From NCBI RefSeq assembly GCF_024519465.1, contig NZ_JALJRW010000002.1:186001-250000 (forward strand): 64,000 nucleotides of DNA, written 5' to 3'. The stretch comes from Stenotrophomonas sp. Ste86. Lineage in GTDB: Bacteria > Pseudomonadota > Gammaproteobacteria > Xanthomonadales > Xanthomonadaceae. The translations under genes were made by a program, and so were the position numbers. This document shows positions 52,104-60,184 of the stretch, piece by piece (position 1 is the first letter of the stretch; each line of letters opens with the position of its first letter). Below the pieces are notes generated by a model that ran no database searches, was not told the origin of the DNA, and saw only the letters and a program-made list of their open reading frames with translations.

Positions 52104-52993
52104 GTGGCCGCCAGCGCCTTGCCGGTCTTGCTGCCGGTCTGCCGGCCCAGGCGTGCGGCGAGCCAGCGGCCGGTGGTGGCCAGCGCTGGCAGGTCGATAC
52201 CCGTGCGCATGCCGATGCCGTGCAGGAGGTACACCACGTCTTCGCTGGCGACGTTGCCGCTGGCTCCCTTGGCATAGGGGCAGCCGCCGGCGCCGGATAC
52301 GGCCGAATCGACCACGCGCACGCCTTCCTCCAGGCAGGCATCGATGTTGGCCAGCGCCTGTCCGTAGGTGTCGTGGAAGTGCACCGCCAGCGCGGCCATC
52401 GGCACCTCGGCGGCGACCGCATGCAGCATCGCCCGCGCCTTGCGCGGGGTGCCCACGCCGATGGTGTCGCCCAGCGAAATTTCGTAACAGCCCATGTCAT
52501 GCAGCGCACGTGCCACGCGGACCACTTCGCTCACCGCGACCTCGCCCTGGTACGGGCAGCCGAGCACGGTGGAGACGTAGCCGCGCACCTTCACCCCGTC
52601 GGCTTGGGCGCGCGCCAGGATCGGCGCGAAACGTGCCAGCGATTCGTCGATACCGGCGTTGGTGTTGGTGCGGTTGAAGGTTTCCGAGGCGGCGGTGAAC
52701 ACGGCCACTTCCTCCACGCCGACCGCGCGTGCCCGATCGTAGCCCTGTTCGTTGGGGACCAGCACCGGATAGGCGATGCCGGGGCGGCGCTCGATGCCGG
52801 CGTAGACCTCGGCGGCATCGGCCAGCTGCGGCACCCAGCGCGGACTGACGAAACTGGTGGCCTCGATGCTGCGCAGGCCGGTCAGCGACAACTGCCGGAT
52901 CAGTTCGATCTTGTCGGCGGTGGATACCGGCTGTGCTTCGTTCTGCAGACCATCGCGCGGGCCCACTTCGACGATGCGGACGAAATCATCCAT
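52100..52993 (-). CDS. liuE: Hydroxymethylglutaryl-CoA lyase
   Basis: Cleaves HMG-CoA to acetoacetate and acetyl-CoA, last step of leucine breakdown. The 297-residue barrel has VGPRDGLQNE (metal Asp), EISLGDTIGVGTP, HFHDTYGQALAN (metal His) and the catalytic Cys loop GAGGCPYAKGASGN. Together with the methylglutaconyl-CoA hydratase gene it forms part of the liu pathway; liuA, liuB and liuD are not in the window. The ATG precedes ~190 bp without a gene, up to the VOC gene. Confidence 0.95.
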   Translation of the reverse strand: MDDFVRIVEVGPRDGLQNEAQPVSTADKIELIRQLSLTGLRSIEATSFVSPRWVPQLADAAEVYAGIERRPGIAYPVLVPNEQGYDRARAVGVEEVAVFTAASETFNRTNTNAGIDESLARFAPILARAQADGVKVRGYVSTVLGCPYQGEVAVSEVVRVARALHDMGCYEISLGDTIGVGTPRKARAMLHAVAAEVPMAALAVHFHDTYGQALANIDACLEEGVRVVDSAVSGAGGCPYAKGASGNVASEDVVYLLHGIGMRTGIDLPALATTGRWLAARLGRQTGSKTGKALAAT

Positions 52994-53186
52994 GGCGGGC
53001 CTCCCGGCGGACGGGCAGGCGCACAGCAGGCAGCAGAACGGGCAGGAGTCGGATCACAGGAGTACCAGAAGAAGGGAGGCGGCCCACGGTCCCCGGCAGG
53101 CCACGAAAGGGGGATACGCGGGATGGGCGACAAAGCGGCCAGCCCGCGGTGGATGACAGGGTCGCCCCGGGGTGGGCGCCGGGCGT

Positions 53187-53573
53187 TCAGCCGGGGCGTT
53201 GGCAGACCGCTTCGATGTTGTTGCCGTCCGGGTCCAGCACGAACGCCCCGTAGTAATCGGGGTGGTAATGCTCGCGGATGCCCGGCGCGCCGTTGTCGCG
53301 CCCGCCGGCGGCCAGCGCGGCCTGGTGGAAGGCATCCACCTCGGCGCGGCTGCCTGCGCTGAAGGCCACATGCACCCCGCCATGGGCGCCGGGCGCGTTG
53401 CCGATCCAGAAGTCCGGCTTGCCGGTGCGGCCGAAGCCGGCATGGTCGTGGTCGCCGGTCTGGGCGGCGCTGACCTGCATCACCACGGTGATCCCCAGCG
53501 GGGCCAGGGCCTGCTGGAAGAAGCTGAGGCTGCGCGGGAAGTCGGCGCAGCGGATACCGATATGGTCGAGCAT
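53187..53573 (-). CDS. VOC/glyoxalase-like protein
   Basis: A 128-residue protein of the vicinal oxygen chelate fold. Metal ligands are suggested by LDHIGIRCAD, GGVHVAFSA and DPDGNNIEAVC. The ATG at 53573 gives the usual N-terminus; the longer frame adds residues from upstream. Family members include glyoxalases, epimerases and dioxygenases; the substrate cannot be told. Between two leucine-catabolism genes it might act on an acyl-CoA, but this is inference. Confidence 0.8.
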   Translation of the reverse strand: MLDHIGIRCADFPRSLSFFQQALAPLGITVVMQVSAAQTGDHDHAGFGRTGKPDFWIGNAPGAHGGVHVAFSAGSRAEVDAFHQAALAAGGRDNGAPGIREHYHPDYYGAFVLDPDGNNIEAVCQRPG

Positions 53574-53584
53574 GATGACGTCCT

Positions 53585-54373
53585 TCAGTCCTGGGTGACC
53601 CAATGCGGGGCGCGCTTGTCCAGGAAGGCGCCCAGGCCCTCCTGGCCCTCGGCCGACACCCGCAGGCGCGCAATCAGCGCGGCATTGTCGCGGTCCAGCG
53701 CGTCGCGGTCGCGGCCGATGCCGACCCGGCGCACCAGTTCCTTGGCCGAGGCCGAGGCGATCGGGCCGGCCTTGTCGAGCAGACCGATCTGGCGCTGCAC
53801 GGCTTCATCAATGCGTTCAGGTTCGATCAGCTGGTGGACCAAGCCGATCCGCAGCGCGGTGTCCGCATCGAAATGCTCGCCGGTGGCGAACCAGCGGCGC
53901 GCCTGGCGCGAGCCGATGGCGTCGATCACGTAGGGTGAGATCACCGCCGGCAGCAGGCCCAGCCGGCTTTCGGTCAGGCCGAAGCGGGCGCTGGTGCTGG
54001 CGATGGCGATGTCGCAGCAGGCGACCAGGCCGACCCCGCCACCGAAGGCGGCGCCCTGCACGCGGGCGATGGTGGGCTTGGGCAGCTCGTCCAGGGTGCG
54101 CATCAGCTGGGCCAGGGCCAGCGAGTCCTGGCGGTTGTCCTCCTCGCTGGCAGCGGCCATGCCTCGCATCCACTGCATGTCCGCGCCCGCCGAAAACGAG
54201 GCGCCCTGGCCGGCCAGCACCACCACGCGCACGTGTTCATCGCGCCCGGCCGCCTCCAGTGCGGCGGTCAGCTGGGCGATCAGTGCCGCATCGAAGGCGT
54301 TGTGCAGGGTGGGGCGGTTCAGCCAAAGGGTCAGCACCGAGGCGCTGCGTTCTATCCGTAGTGCATCACTCAT
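53585..54373 (-). CDS. liuC: Enoyl-CoA hydratase, probably methylglutaconyl-CoA hydratase
   Basis: Crotonase-fold enzyme of 262 residues. The oxyanion hole lies in GASFSAGADMQWM and GAAFGGGVGLVACCDIAIAS; the catalytic Glu is in FGLTESRLGLLPAVISPYV. The SAGADM and CCDIAIAS blocks are like those of LiuC/GnyH. The HMG-CoA lyase gene downstream supports the leucine assignment. The first gene of a minus-strand group that faces feoA across 117 bp. Confidence 0.8.
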   Translation of the reverse strand: MSDALRIERSASVLTLWLNRPTLHNAFDAALIAQLTAALEAAGRDEHVRVVVLAGQGASFSAGADMQWMRGMAAASEEDNRQDSLALAQLMRTLDELPKPTIARVQGAAFGGGVGLVACCDIAIASTSARFGLTESRLGLLPAVISPYVIDAIGSRQARRWFATGEHFDADTALRIGLVHQLIEPERIDEAVQRQIGLLDKAGPIASASAKELVRRVGIGRDRDALDRDNAALIARLRVSAEGQEGLGAFLDKRAPHWVTQD

Positions 54374-54454
54374 GGGAACCTGCGATTACTCCATACATGT
54401 ACGAATCATAGCGGGCCATCGGTCACGGGCAATGACGCGGCGCGGCGATGCTAG

Positions 54455-54474
54455 AATTGAGAACCATTCTGATT
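54455..54474 (+). promoter_or_regulatory. Fur box overlapping the feo promoter
   Basis: AATTGAGAACCATTCTGATT shows the Fur hexamer symmetry (TTGAGAA then ATTCTGAT), 16 bp before the feoA start. A -10-like TAGAAT at 54452-54457 overlaps it, so iron-bound Fur would block transcription of feoAB. Confidence 0.75.
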
Positions 54475-54490
54475 GGCAAGAAGGCGCTCC

Positions 54491-54745
54491 GTGACGTTGT
54501 CCGATCTGCCGCTGCACGATTCCGCCCTGGTGGAGTCGGTGCGGGACCTGCACGCAAACGATGCCATCGCCCGTCGCCTCCGCGAGCTGGGCTTCGTCAA
54601 GGGTGAAGACGTGCGTCTTGTCGCCCGCGGCCCGGTGGGTGGCGAGCCGCTGCTGGTACAGGTCGGTTTCACCCGTTTCGCCCTGCGCCGCAGCGAAGCC
54701 AGCCGCATCGAGATCACCGCGATCCCGGCCGGAGCGGGCGCATGA
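54491..54745 (+). CDS. feoA: Ferrous iron transport protein A
   Basis: An 84-residue SH3-like cytoplasmic protein that assists FeoB. Typical pattern RLRELGFVKGEDVRLVARGPVGGEPLLVQV and FALRRSEASRIEI. I chose GTG at 54491 (MTLSDLPLHD): AAGAAGG lies 7 nt upstream. An in-frame TTG at 54473 would fall inside the Fur box. It overlaps feoB by 4 bp. Confidence 0.9.
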   Translation: MTLSDLPLHDSALVESVRDLHANDAIARRLRELGFVKGEDVRLVARGPVGGEPLLVQVGFTRFALRRSEASRIEITAIPAGAGA

Positions 54746-56598
54746 GCGCTGCCGCATCCCTGCGCGTCGCCCTGGTCGGCAACCCCAACAGTGGCAAGAC
54801 CGCGCTGTTCAACCAGCTCACCGGCAGCCGCCAGAAGGTGGCCAATTACACCGGCGTGACCGTGGAGCGCAAGGAAGGCCGCCTGCGTGCACCGTCCGGC
54901 CGCGAGTTCGCCGTGCTCGACCTGCCCGGCGCCTACAGCCTGCAGCCGGCCAGCCTGGACGAGGCGATCACCCGCGACCTGTGTCGGGGCTTCTACCCGG
55001 GCGAGGCCGCACCGGATGTGCTGCTGTGCGTGATCGATGCGACCAACCTGCGCCTGCACCTGCGCTTCGCGCTGGAACTGCGCGAGTTGGGCAAGCCGAT
55101 GATCGTGGCGCTGAACATGGTCGATGCGGCGCAGCGGCGTGGCATCAAGATCGACGTGCCCGCGCTGGAACAGGCTCTCGGGGTGCCGGTGGTGGAAACC
55201 GTGGCGGTGCGCCGCAACGGCGCCCAGGCGCTGGTCGAGCGGCTCGATGCGATGGTGCCGCACCTGCAGGCACCGGTCGCGGTGCCGGCCGGCGAGGCCG
55301 ACTACCACGCCCAGGTGCGCGGCATCCTGGCCGCCTCGGTGAGCATGCCCACGCGCACGGCCAGGATCGATGACGCGCTGGACCGCTGGCTGTTGCACCC
55401 GGTGTTCGGGCTGCTGACGCTGGTGGTGGTGATGTTCCTGATCTTCCAGGCCGTGTTTGCCTGGGCCACGCCGCTGATGGATGGCATCGAGGCCGGCTTC
55501 GGCTGGCTCGGCGAGCACGTCGGCGCGGTGCTGCCGGAAGGCCCGTTGTCCAGTCTGCTCACCGACGGCATCATCGCCGGCGTCGGCGGAGTGGTGGTAT
55601 TCCTGCCGCAGATCCTGATCCTGTTCGCTTTCATCCTGGCCCTGGAAGAATCCGGGTACCTGCCGCGCGCGGCGTTCCTGCTGGACCGCATGATGGCCTC
55701 GGCGGGCCTGTCCGGGCGCTCGTTCATCCCGCTGCTGTCCAGCTTCGCCTGCGCGGTGCCCGGCATCATGGCCACCCGCAGCATCCAGGACCCGCGCGAT
55801 CGCCTGGCCACCATCCTGGTGGCGCCGCTGATGACCTGTTCGGCGCGCCTGCCGGTGTATGCGCTGCTGATCGGTGCGTTCATCCCGCAGAAGACCTTGT
55901 GGGGCTTCGTCAGCCAGCAGGGGCTGGTGCTGTTCGGCCTGTACGTGGCCGGGATTCTCAGCGCGCTGGCGATGTCGTGGGTGATGAAGAAGTGGCGCCG
56001 CGACAAGAGCGAGCATCCGCTGATGCTGGAGCTGCCGTCCTACCGCATCCCGCACCCGCGCGACCTGGCGGTGGGCCTGTACGAGCGCGGCATGATCTTC
56101 CTCAAGCGCGTGGGCGGCATCATCCTGTCGCTGACCATCCTGCTGTGGGTGCTGCTGAAATTCCCGGCCGCACCGCCCGGGGCGACCATGCCGGCGATCG
56201 ACTACAGCTTTGCCGGCCAGCTCGGCCATGCGATGGCGGTGATCTTCGCACCGCTGGGCTTCAACTGGCAGATCTGCATCGCGCTGATCCCGGGCATGGG
56301 CGCGCGCGAAGTGGCGGTGTCCTCGCTGGCCACGATCTACGCACTGTCGGCCGCCGATGACGACGCCGCGATCCAGGCGCTGACCCCGGTAGTCGCCAAT
56401 GGCTGGTCGCTGGCCACCGGCCTGTCGCTGCTGGTGTGGTTCATCTATGCGCCGATGTGCATTTCCACCCTGGCCACGATCAAGCGCGAGACCAACTCCT
56501 GGAAGCAGGTCGGCTTTGCCACCTTCTACCTGTTCGCGGCGGCCTACATCGCCGCGCTGGTCACCTACCAGGTGACCGTGGCGCTGGGCGGCGGCTGA
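54742..56598 (+). CDS. feoB: Ferrous iron transporter B
   Basis: Inner-membrane Fe(II) transporter of 618 residues. N-terminal G-protein: G1 GNPNSGKTALFN, G2 NYTGVTVERKEG, G3 DLPGAYSL and G4 ALNMVDAA. The C-terminal half has two Gate regions with SFACAVPGIMATR and GMGAREVAVSSLATIYAL, and about eight to ten membrane segments. Length is on the short side of the family (often 700-770), mostly because the linker after the G domain is short. It overlaps feoA and abuts the small gene that follows. Confidence 0.96.
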   Translation: MSAAASLRVALVGNPNSGKTALFNQLTGSRQKVANYTGVTVERKEGRLRAPSGREFAVLDLPGAYSLQPASLDEAITRDLCRGFYPGEAAPDVLLCVIDATNLRLHLRFALELRELGKPMIVALNMVDAAQRRGIKIDVPALEQALGVPVVETVAVRRNGAQALVERLDAMVPHLQAPVAVPAGEADYHAQVRGILAASVSMPTRTARIDDALDRWLLHPVFGLLTLVVVMFLIFQAVFAWATPLMDGIEAGFGWLGEHVGAVLPEGPLSSLLTDGIIAGVGGVVVFLPQILILFAFILALEESGYLPRAAFLLDRMMASAGLSGRSFIPLLSSFACAVPGIMATRSIQDPRDRLATILVAPLMTCSARLPVYALLIGAFIPQKTLWGFVSQQGLVLFGLYVAGILSALAMSWVMKKWRRDKSEHPLMLELPSYRIPHPRDLAVGLYERGMIFLKRVGGIILSLTILLWVLLKFPAAPPGATMPAIDYSFAGQLGHAMAVIFAPLGFNWQICIALIPGMGAREVAVSSLATIYALSAADDDAAIQALTPVVANGWSLATGLSLLVWFIYAPMCISTLATIKRETNSWKQVGFATFYLFAAAYIAALVTYQVTVALGGG

Positions 56599-56852
56599 TG
56601 GGCGCCGGCCTGCTGCTGCAGTACATCGTGGTCGCGCTGATCGTGCTGTTCAGCGCGTGGGTGGTGCTGAAAAAGCAGTTCCCCGGTGTCGTGCGCACGG
56701 TGCGCGGCGCGATCGCGCTGGGACTGGTCAAGCCGCAGCGTGCCGCGTGGCTGCAGACGCTGGGGCGGAAGATCGCCCCGCCCGCTACCGGTAGTGCCGG
56801 GGCGTGCGGCGGCTGCGACAGCTGCGGACCGAGCACGCCGAAGCAGCATTGA
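56598..56852 (+). CDS. Small Cys-rich membrane protein linked to FeoB
   Basis: An 84-residue protein: one N-terminal membrane segment (LLLQYIVVALIVLFSAWVVL), a basic stretch, and a C-terminal cysteine motif ACGGCDSCGP. Its ATG overlaps the feoB stop (TGATG), so it is the third gene of the feo operon. It resembles the FeoB-associated Cys-rich membrane proteins (sometimes called FeoP) in order and layout but not to FeoC, which has a winged helix. Role is unknown; metal handling is a guess. Confidence 0.75.
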   Translation: MGAGLLLQYIVVALIVLFSAWVVLKKQFPGVVRTVRGAIALGLVKPQRAAWLQTLGRKIAPPATGSAGACGGCDSCGPSTPKQH

Positions 56853-56879
56853 GTCGGCGCGCCTGTCGCGCCCTCATCG

Positions 56880-57278
56880 GTAGAGCCCCGCGACGCTGGG
56901 CTGGAAGGCGCCGAAGCACCCAATGCCGGTAGAGCCACGCCATGCGTGGCTGGCAGGTGTCCGCACGCCGGAACGGAGGGCAGCCACGCATGGCGTGGCT
57001 CTACCACGGCCATTTCACCTGGCCTGGCGGCCCGGTCGCTCGGCCTGTTGCAACCACGCAGCGCGCTGGGCTGGCAGGCGCCGACGTACCCAATGCCGGT
57101 AGAGCCCCGCCATGCGTGGCTTGCAGATGCCGATGTGCCGAATCCCGGTAGAGCCACGCCATGCGTGGCTGGCAGGTGTCCGCACGCCGGAACGGAGGGC
57201 AGCCACGCATGGCGTGGCTCTACCACGGCCATTTCACCTGGCCTGGCGGCCCTGTCGCTCGGCCTGTCGCAGCCACGT
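56880..57278. repeat. SMAG array with a 133-bp direct repeat
   Basis: Several GTAGAGCC units, mostly with the stem CCACGC/GCGTGG. A ~130-bp segment starting CGGTAGAGCCACGCCATG at 56927 is repeated almost perfectly at 57146 (offset 219 bp), including the non-palindromic tail CACGGCCATTTCACCTGG. The second copy runs into the 3' end of the oxidoreductase gene on the minus strand. No gene is seen in 56853-57233. Confidence 0.8.
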
Positions 57279-57815
57279 ATCACGCTGCGCCGAGGTGCTG
57301 CTGCGCACCGGCCCGAACGCGGTGATCTTCACCGGCTTGATCCCGCAGAATTCCAGGATCGTCCGCCGCACCTGCTGGTGCCCCGGCATACGGTACACCC
57401 AGCGGTAATACCAGGGCGGGGTATCCATCGTGGTCAGCACGCGCGCGCTGCGTCCGGCCAGCAGCCGGTCCCACCACACCGAATCCTTGCGATAGCGGAA
57501 CGCCACGCCCGGCAGGAAGGCGCGGTCGAAAAACCCCTTCAACAGGGCCGGCATGCCACCCCACCAGGTCGGGTACACCAGCACCAGGTGCTGGCAGTCC
57601 GCGATGGCCGCGTTGATCTGCTGCAGGGCCGGTTCCAGCGGCTGGATCTGGCGGTAGCCGTGGCGCAGGATCGGGTCGAAGTCGACCTCGCCCAGTGCGA
57701 ACAGCTGCACGCGGTGGCCGGCCGCCACGGCGGCCTGCCGGTAGCGCTCGGCCAGGGCACCGCACAGGCTGTCGCGGTCGGGGTGGCCAAGCAGGATGAC
57801 GATCGATCGGGACAT
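57234..57815 (-). CDS. Flavodoxin-fold NAD(P)H oxidoreductase
   Basis: A 193-residue protein of the quinone reductase/MdaB/YwrO type. The FMN phosphate region is ILLGHPDRDSLCGALAERY; LVYPTWWGGMPALLKGFFDR is the second FMN loop. The ATG at 57815 gives the family start MSRSIVIL. The final ~20 residues (TWLRQAERQGRQAR) are encoded by the SMAG-linked repeat and have no family counterpart that I recognise. Follows the MerR gene by 53 bp. Confidence 0.85.
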   Translation of the reverse strand: MSRSIVILLGHPDRDSLCGALAERYRQAAVAAGHRVQLFALGEVDFDPILRHGYRQIQPLEPALQQINAAIADCQHLVLVYPTWWGGMPALLKGFFDRAFLPGVAFRYRKDSVWWDRLLAGRSARVLTTMDTPPWYYRWVYRMPGHQQVRRTILEFCGIKPVKITAFGPVRSSTSAQRDTWLRQAERQGRQAR

Positions 57816-57868
57816 GGGGGCGCTCGCGGAAAGAGCGCGCAGGCTACGGTCTGCCCCATGGGGCAGAG

Positions 57869-58270
57869 TCAAGCGGCGCGGCAGTCGCCAGCGGCCATGC
57901 ACGCATCCAAAGCACCGGTGTCACCCTGGCCGATCAACACGACCACCTCGGCCCGAAGCTGGGTCAGCGCCGCATCCAGCTGCTGCAGCCGCTGCATGTC
58001 CGCGCGCACGGCCTGCTGCCTGTCCGCCAGCAACGCCTGCACCCGCAGCCAGTCGATGCCGCCATCGTCGCGTCGCAGTGCGGCCACGTCGGCAAGCCGG
58101 AAGCCCAGCGCCAGCGCCTGCCGGATCAGCAGCACCAGGTTGAGATCCTGCTCGTTGTAGTCGCGGTAGCGGTTGATCCGCGGCACGGCGTCCAGCAGTC
58201 CGCGCGCTTCGTACAGACGGATCGCCTTCTGGCTGGCACCGCTGCGTCGGGCGACCTCGGAGATGCGCAT
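57869..58270 (-). CDS. MerR-family regulator
   Basis: A 133-residue regulator with a winged-helix domain (MRISEVARRSGASQKAIRLYEARGL is its start, given here as MRISEVARRSGAS then QKAIRLYEARGL), followed by a dimerisation coiled coil and a C-terminal ligand part. The two cysteines near the end (LDACMAAGDCRAA) are spaced like metal ligands in some members, but the usual MerR metal pattern is incomplete. Overlaps the SDR stop (TGATG) and precedes the oxidoreductase, so it may control that unit. Confidence 0.85.
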   Translation of the reverse strand: MRISEVARRSGASQKAIRLYEARGLLDAVPRINRYRDYNEQDLNLVLLIRQALALGFRLADVAALRRDDGGIDWLRVQALLADRQQAVRADMQRLQQLDAALTQLRAEVVVLIGQGDTGALDACMAAGDCRAA

Positions 58271-59031
58271 CAGTCGCGCACCAGGCCGCCATCCACCACC
58301 AGGTTCTGCCCGGTGACCGCGCGCGACCACGGCGAGGCAAAGAACAGCACCGCATCGGCGAACTCGGCCGGCGTGGTCACGCTGCGCAGCGGGGTGTTGG
58401 CGGCGATGTAGTCGAACACCGCCGCCGGCGTGGCCGCGCTGGCATCGGTGCTGCGCAGCAGGCCACCAGAGAGCATGTTCACGGTGATCCCGTCCGGGCC
58501 GAGGTCGCCGGCCAGGGTGCGGGTGAGCGACAGCAACGCGGCCTTGGCGGCGGTGTAGTCGTGGTAGGGCACCACCGGATTCTGGAACAGGTTGGTGCCG
58601 ATATTGATCACGCGCCCGAAACGCTGCGCGCGCATGCCGGGCAGGGCCGCCTGCACCGTGTTCAACGCACCGCGCACGCTGCCCTCGAACTGCGCGCAGA
58701 ACGCCTGCCAGCCGATCGCATCGGCTTTCGCACGCGCATCGCCATTGAACGAGAACGTCGCCAGCGCATTGTTGACCACGCTGGTGATGTCGCGGCCGAA
58801 GTGGGCGCGGGCCCGGGCGAACAGCGCATCGACCTGGTCGCGGTCAGTGACATCGGCGCGCACCGCCAGGGCGTTCGGGCCGACTTCGGCGGCCAGTGCC
58901 TGTGCGGCGTCGACGCTGTGCAGGTGGTTGATCACCACCTGTGCGCCCTCGCGGGCGAACGCGCGCGTCACGTGCTGGCCGAGGCCACGGGCACCGCCGG
59001 TGACAAGGACGAGTTGCTGCGAAAGCTGCAT
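58270..59031 (-). CDS. SDR-family oxidoreductase (FabG-like)
   Basis: A 253-residue short-chain dehydrogenase: VTGGARGLGQHVTRAF cofactor loop, NNALATFSF, the Tyr/Lys pair in YHDYTAAKAALLSLTRT, and VDGGLVRD at the end. Substrate unknown. It is cotranscribed with the MerR gene. The ATG at 59031 is the family start (MQLSQQLVLVTGG); the longer frame upstream does not resemble the family. Confidence 0.85.
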   Translation of the reverse strand: MQLSQQLVLVTGGARGLGQHVTRAFAREGAQVVINHLHSVDAAQALAAEVGPNALAVRADVTDRDQVDALFARARAHFGRDITSVVNNALATFSFNGDARAKADAIGWQAFCAQFEGSVRGALNTVQAALPGMRAQRFGRVINIGTNLFQNPVVPYHDYTAAKAALLSLTRTLAGDLGPDGITVNMLSGGLLRSTDASAATPAAVFDYIAANTPLRSVTTPAEFADAVLFFASPWSRAVTGQNLVVDGGLVRD

Positions 59032-59161
59032 GGAGGCACGACCGGACGAAGGGGGCGCACAGGGTAGCAAGCGTCCGAGCCCTCGATGCACGCGCGCCGG
59101 TAGTGGCACCGGGCGCATGTCCCCCTTGTGCACGCTTGCCAGCACCGGCTAGCCTGCGCGC

Positions 59162-59902
59162 ATGACCACTATCCCTGTTCGCCTGCTCATCCACGGTGCC
59201 TCCGGTCGCATGGGCCAGGCCCTGCTGCGGCTGGCCGCCGACACTCCCGACCTGCAGGTCGTCGCTGCGGTGACCCGCCGTTCGCCGGCACAGCGGGTCG
59301 TCGACGGCGTGCCGCATTTCGCCAGCAGCGAGCTGGCCGGTGCGCCGCAGTTCGATGTCGCCATCGATTTCAGCCTGCCCGAGGGTTTCGACCCGGTCCT
59401 GGCGTTGTGCGTGGAGCGCAAGGCCGGGCTGGTCTCGGGCACCACCGGTATCAGTGAGGCGCAGCGCCAGGCCCTGATCCAAGCCGCCACCGGCATCCCA
59501 CTGGTCTGGGCGTCCAACTTCAGCCTGGGCGTGGCGGTACTGGAGGAGTTGGTAGAACGCGCGGCTGCCACGCTGGCGGGCTGGGACTGCGACATCGTCG
59601 AATCCCACCATGTGCACAAGCAGGATGCACCGTCGGGCACCGCGCTGACCCTGGGCGCGGCGGCGCAGAAGGGCGGGGCGCAGCCGCATTACGCCAGCCT
59701 GCGGGCGGGCGACATCGTCGGCGAGCACCTGGTCCAGTTCACCGGGCTGGGCGAGCGCATCGAGCTGACCCACCGCGCCACCAACCGCGACATCTTCGCG
59801 CGCGGCGCACTGTTCGCCGCCACCCAGCTGAATGGACGGGCGCCGGGCAGCTACCGGGTTCGCGATCTGTTGGCCGGGGCCATGCCCGCCGCGGGCGGCT
59901 GA
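59162..59902 (+). CDS. dapB: 4-hydroxy-tetrahydrodipicolinate reductase
   Basis: NAD(P)H-dependent step of lysine/diaminopimelate synthesis, 246 residues. Nucleotide loop IHGASGRMGQALLRLA, VAIDFSLPEG, VSGTTGISEAQ, SNFSLGVAVLEEL and the catalytic HHVHKQDAPSGTA with His and Lys, then LTHRATNRDIFARGAL. The ATG at 59162 is 130 bp from the divergent SDR gene. The structured leader of carA follows the stop. Confidence 0.95.
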   Translation: MTTIPVRLLIHGASGRMGQALLRLAADTPDLQVVAAVTRRSPAQRVVDGVPHFASSELAGAPQFDVAIDFSLPEGFDPVLALCVERKAGLVSGTTGISEAQRQALIQAATGIPLVWASNFSLGVAVLEELVERAAATLAGWDCDIVESHHVHKQDAPSGTALTLGAAAQKGGAQPHYASLRAGDIVGEHLVQFTGLGERIELTHRATNRDIFARGALFAATQLNGRAPGSYRVRDLLAGAMPAAGG

Positions 59903-59957
59903 TCTGCGGGCCCCAAAGGCGGCCTGTGCAGGCTCGGCGTCGCTGCCACGGCTGAAG

Positions 59958-60057
59958 AGGCAAGGCCCCGCTGCCTGAACCCCGGGCGGGCCCGTCACGG
60001 CCGTACGCCAGCGAATGCATGCAAACGCTGGCGTCGCAGGCCCCTTGCCTTTACAAT
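59958..60057 (+). promoter_or_regulatory. Nested inverted repeats and possible promoter upstream of carA
   Basis: An outer pair AGGCAAGG (59958-59965)/CCTTGCCT (60043-60050) encloses a perfect inner hairpin ACGCCAGCG (60005-60013)/CGCTGGCGT (60026-60034). Right after it lies TTTACAATT with a -10-like TACAAT at 60052-60057. It could be the dapB terminator or a carA control region; there is no T tract, so the role is open. Confidence 0.4.
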
Positions 60058-60184
60058 TCCCGCTCGCCGAATCACGACAGCCGGACCGGTCCCGCACCGC
60101 AGTCCGCGCTTTTTTGCAGCCGCTTTTCAGTGTGCCGCGCGGCGTGACTTCGGTGACCCCATCGGTAGCCAAAGTGAGAATTCC

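Noticed and set aside
49062..52277. A 1071-residue open frame opposite the SDR and GGDEF-EAL genes
   Set aside because: Composition is that of a shadow frame (many His, Gln, Val, Ala), with no family blocks, and the minus-strand genes have full domain signatures.
56853..57233. Open frames through the SMAG array after feoB
   Set aside because: Repetitive Arg/Pro/Trp-rich translations recur in both strands and follow the palindromes, so they are not genes.
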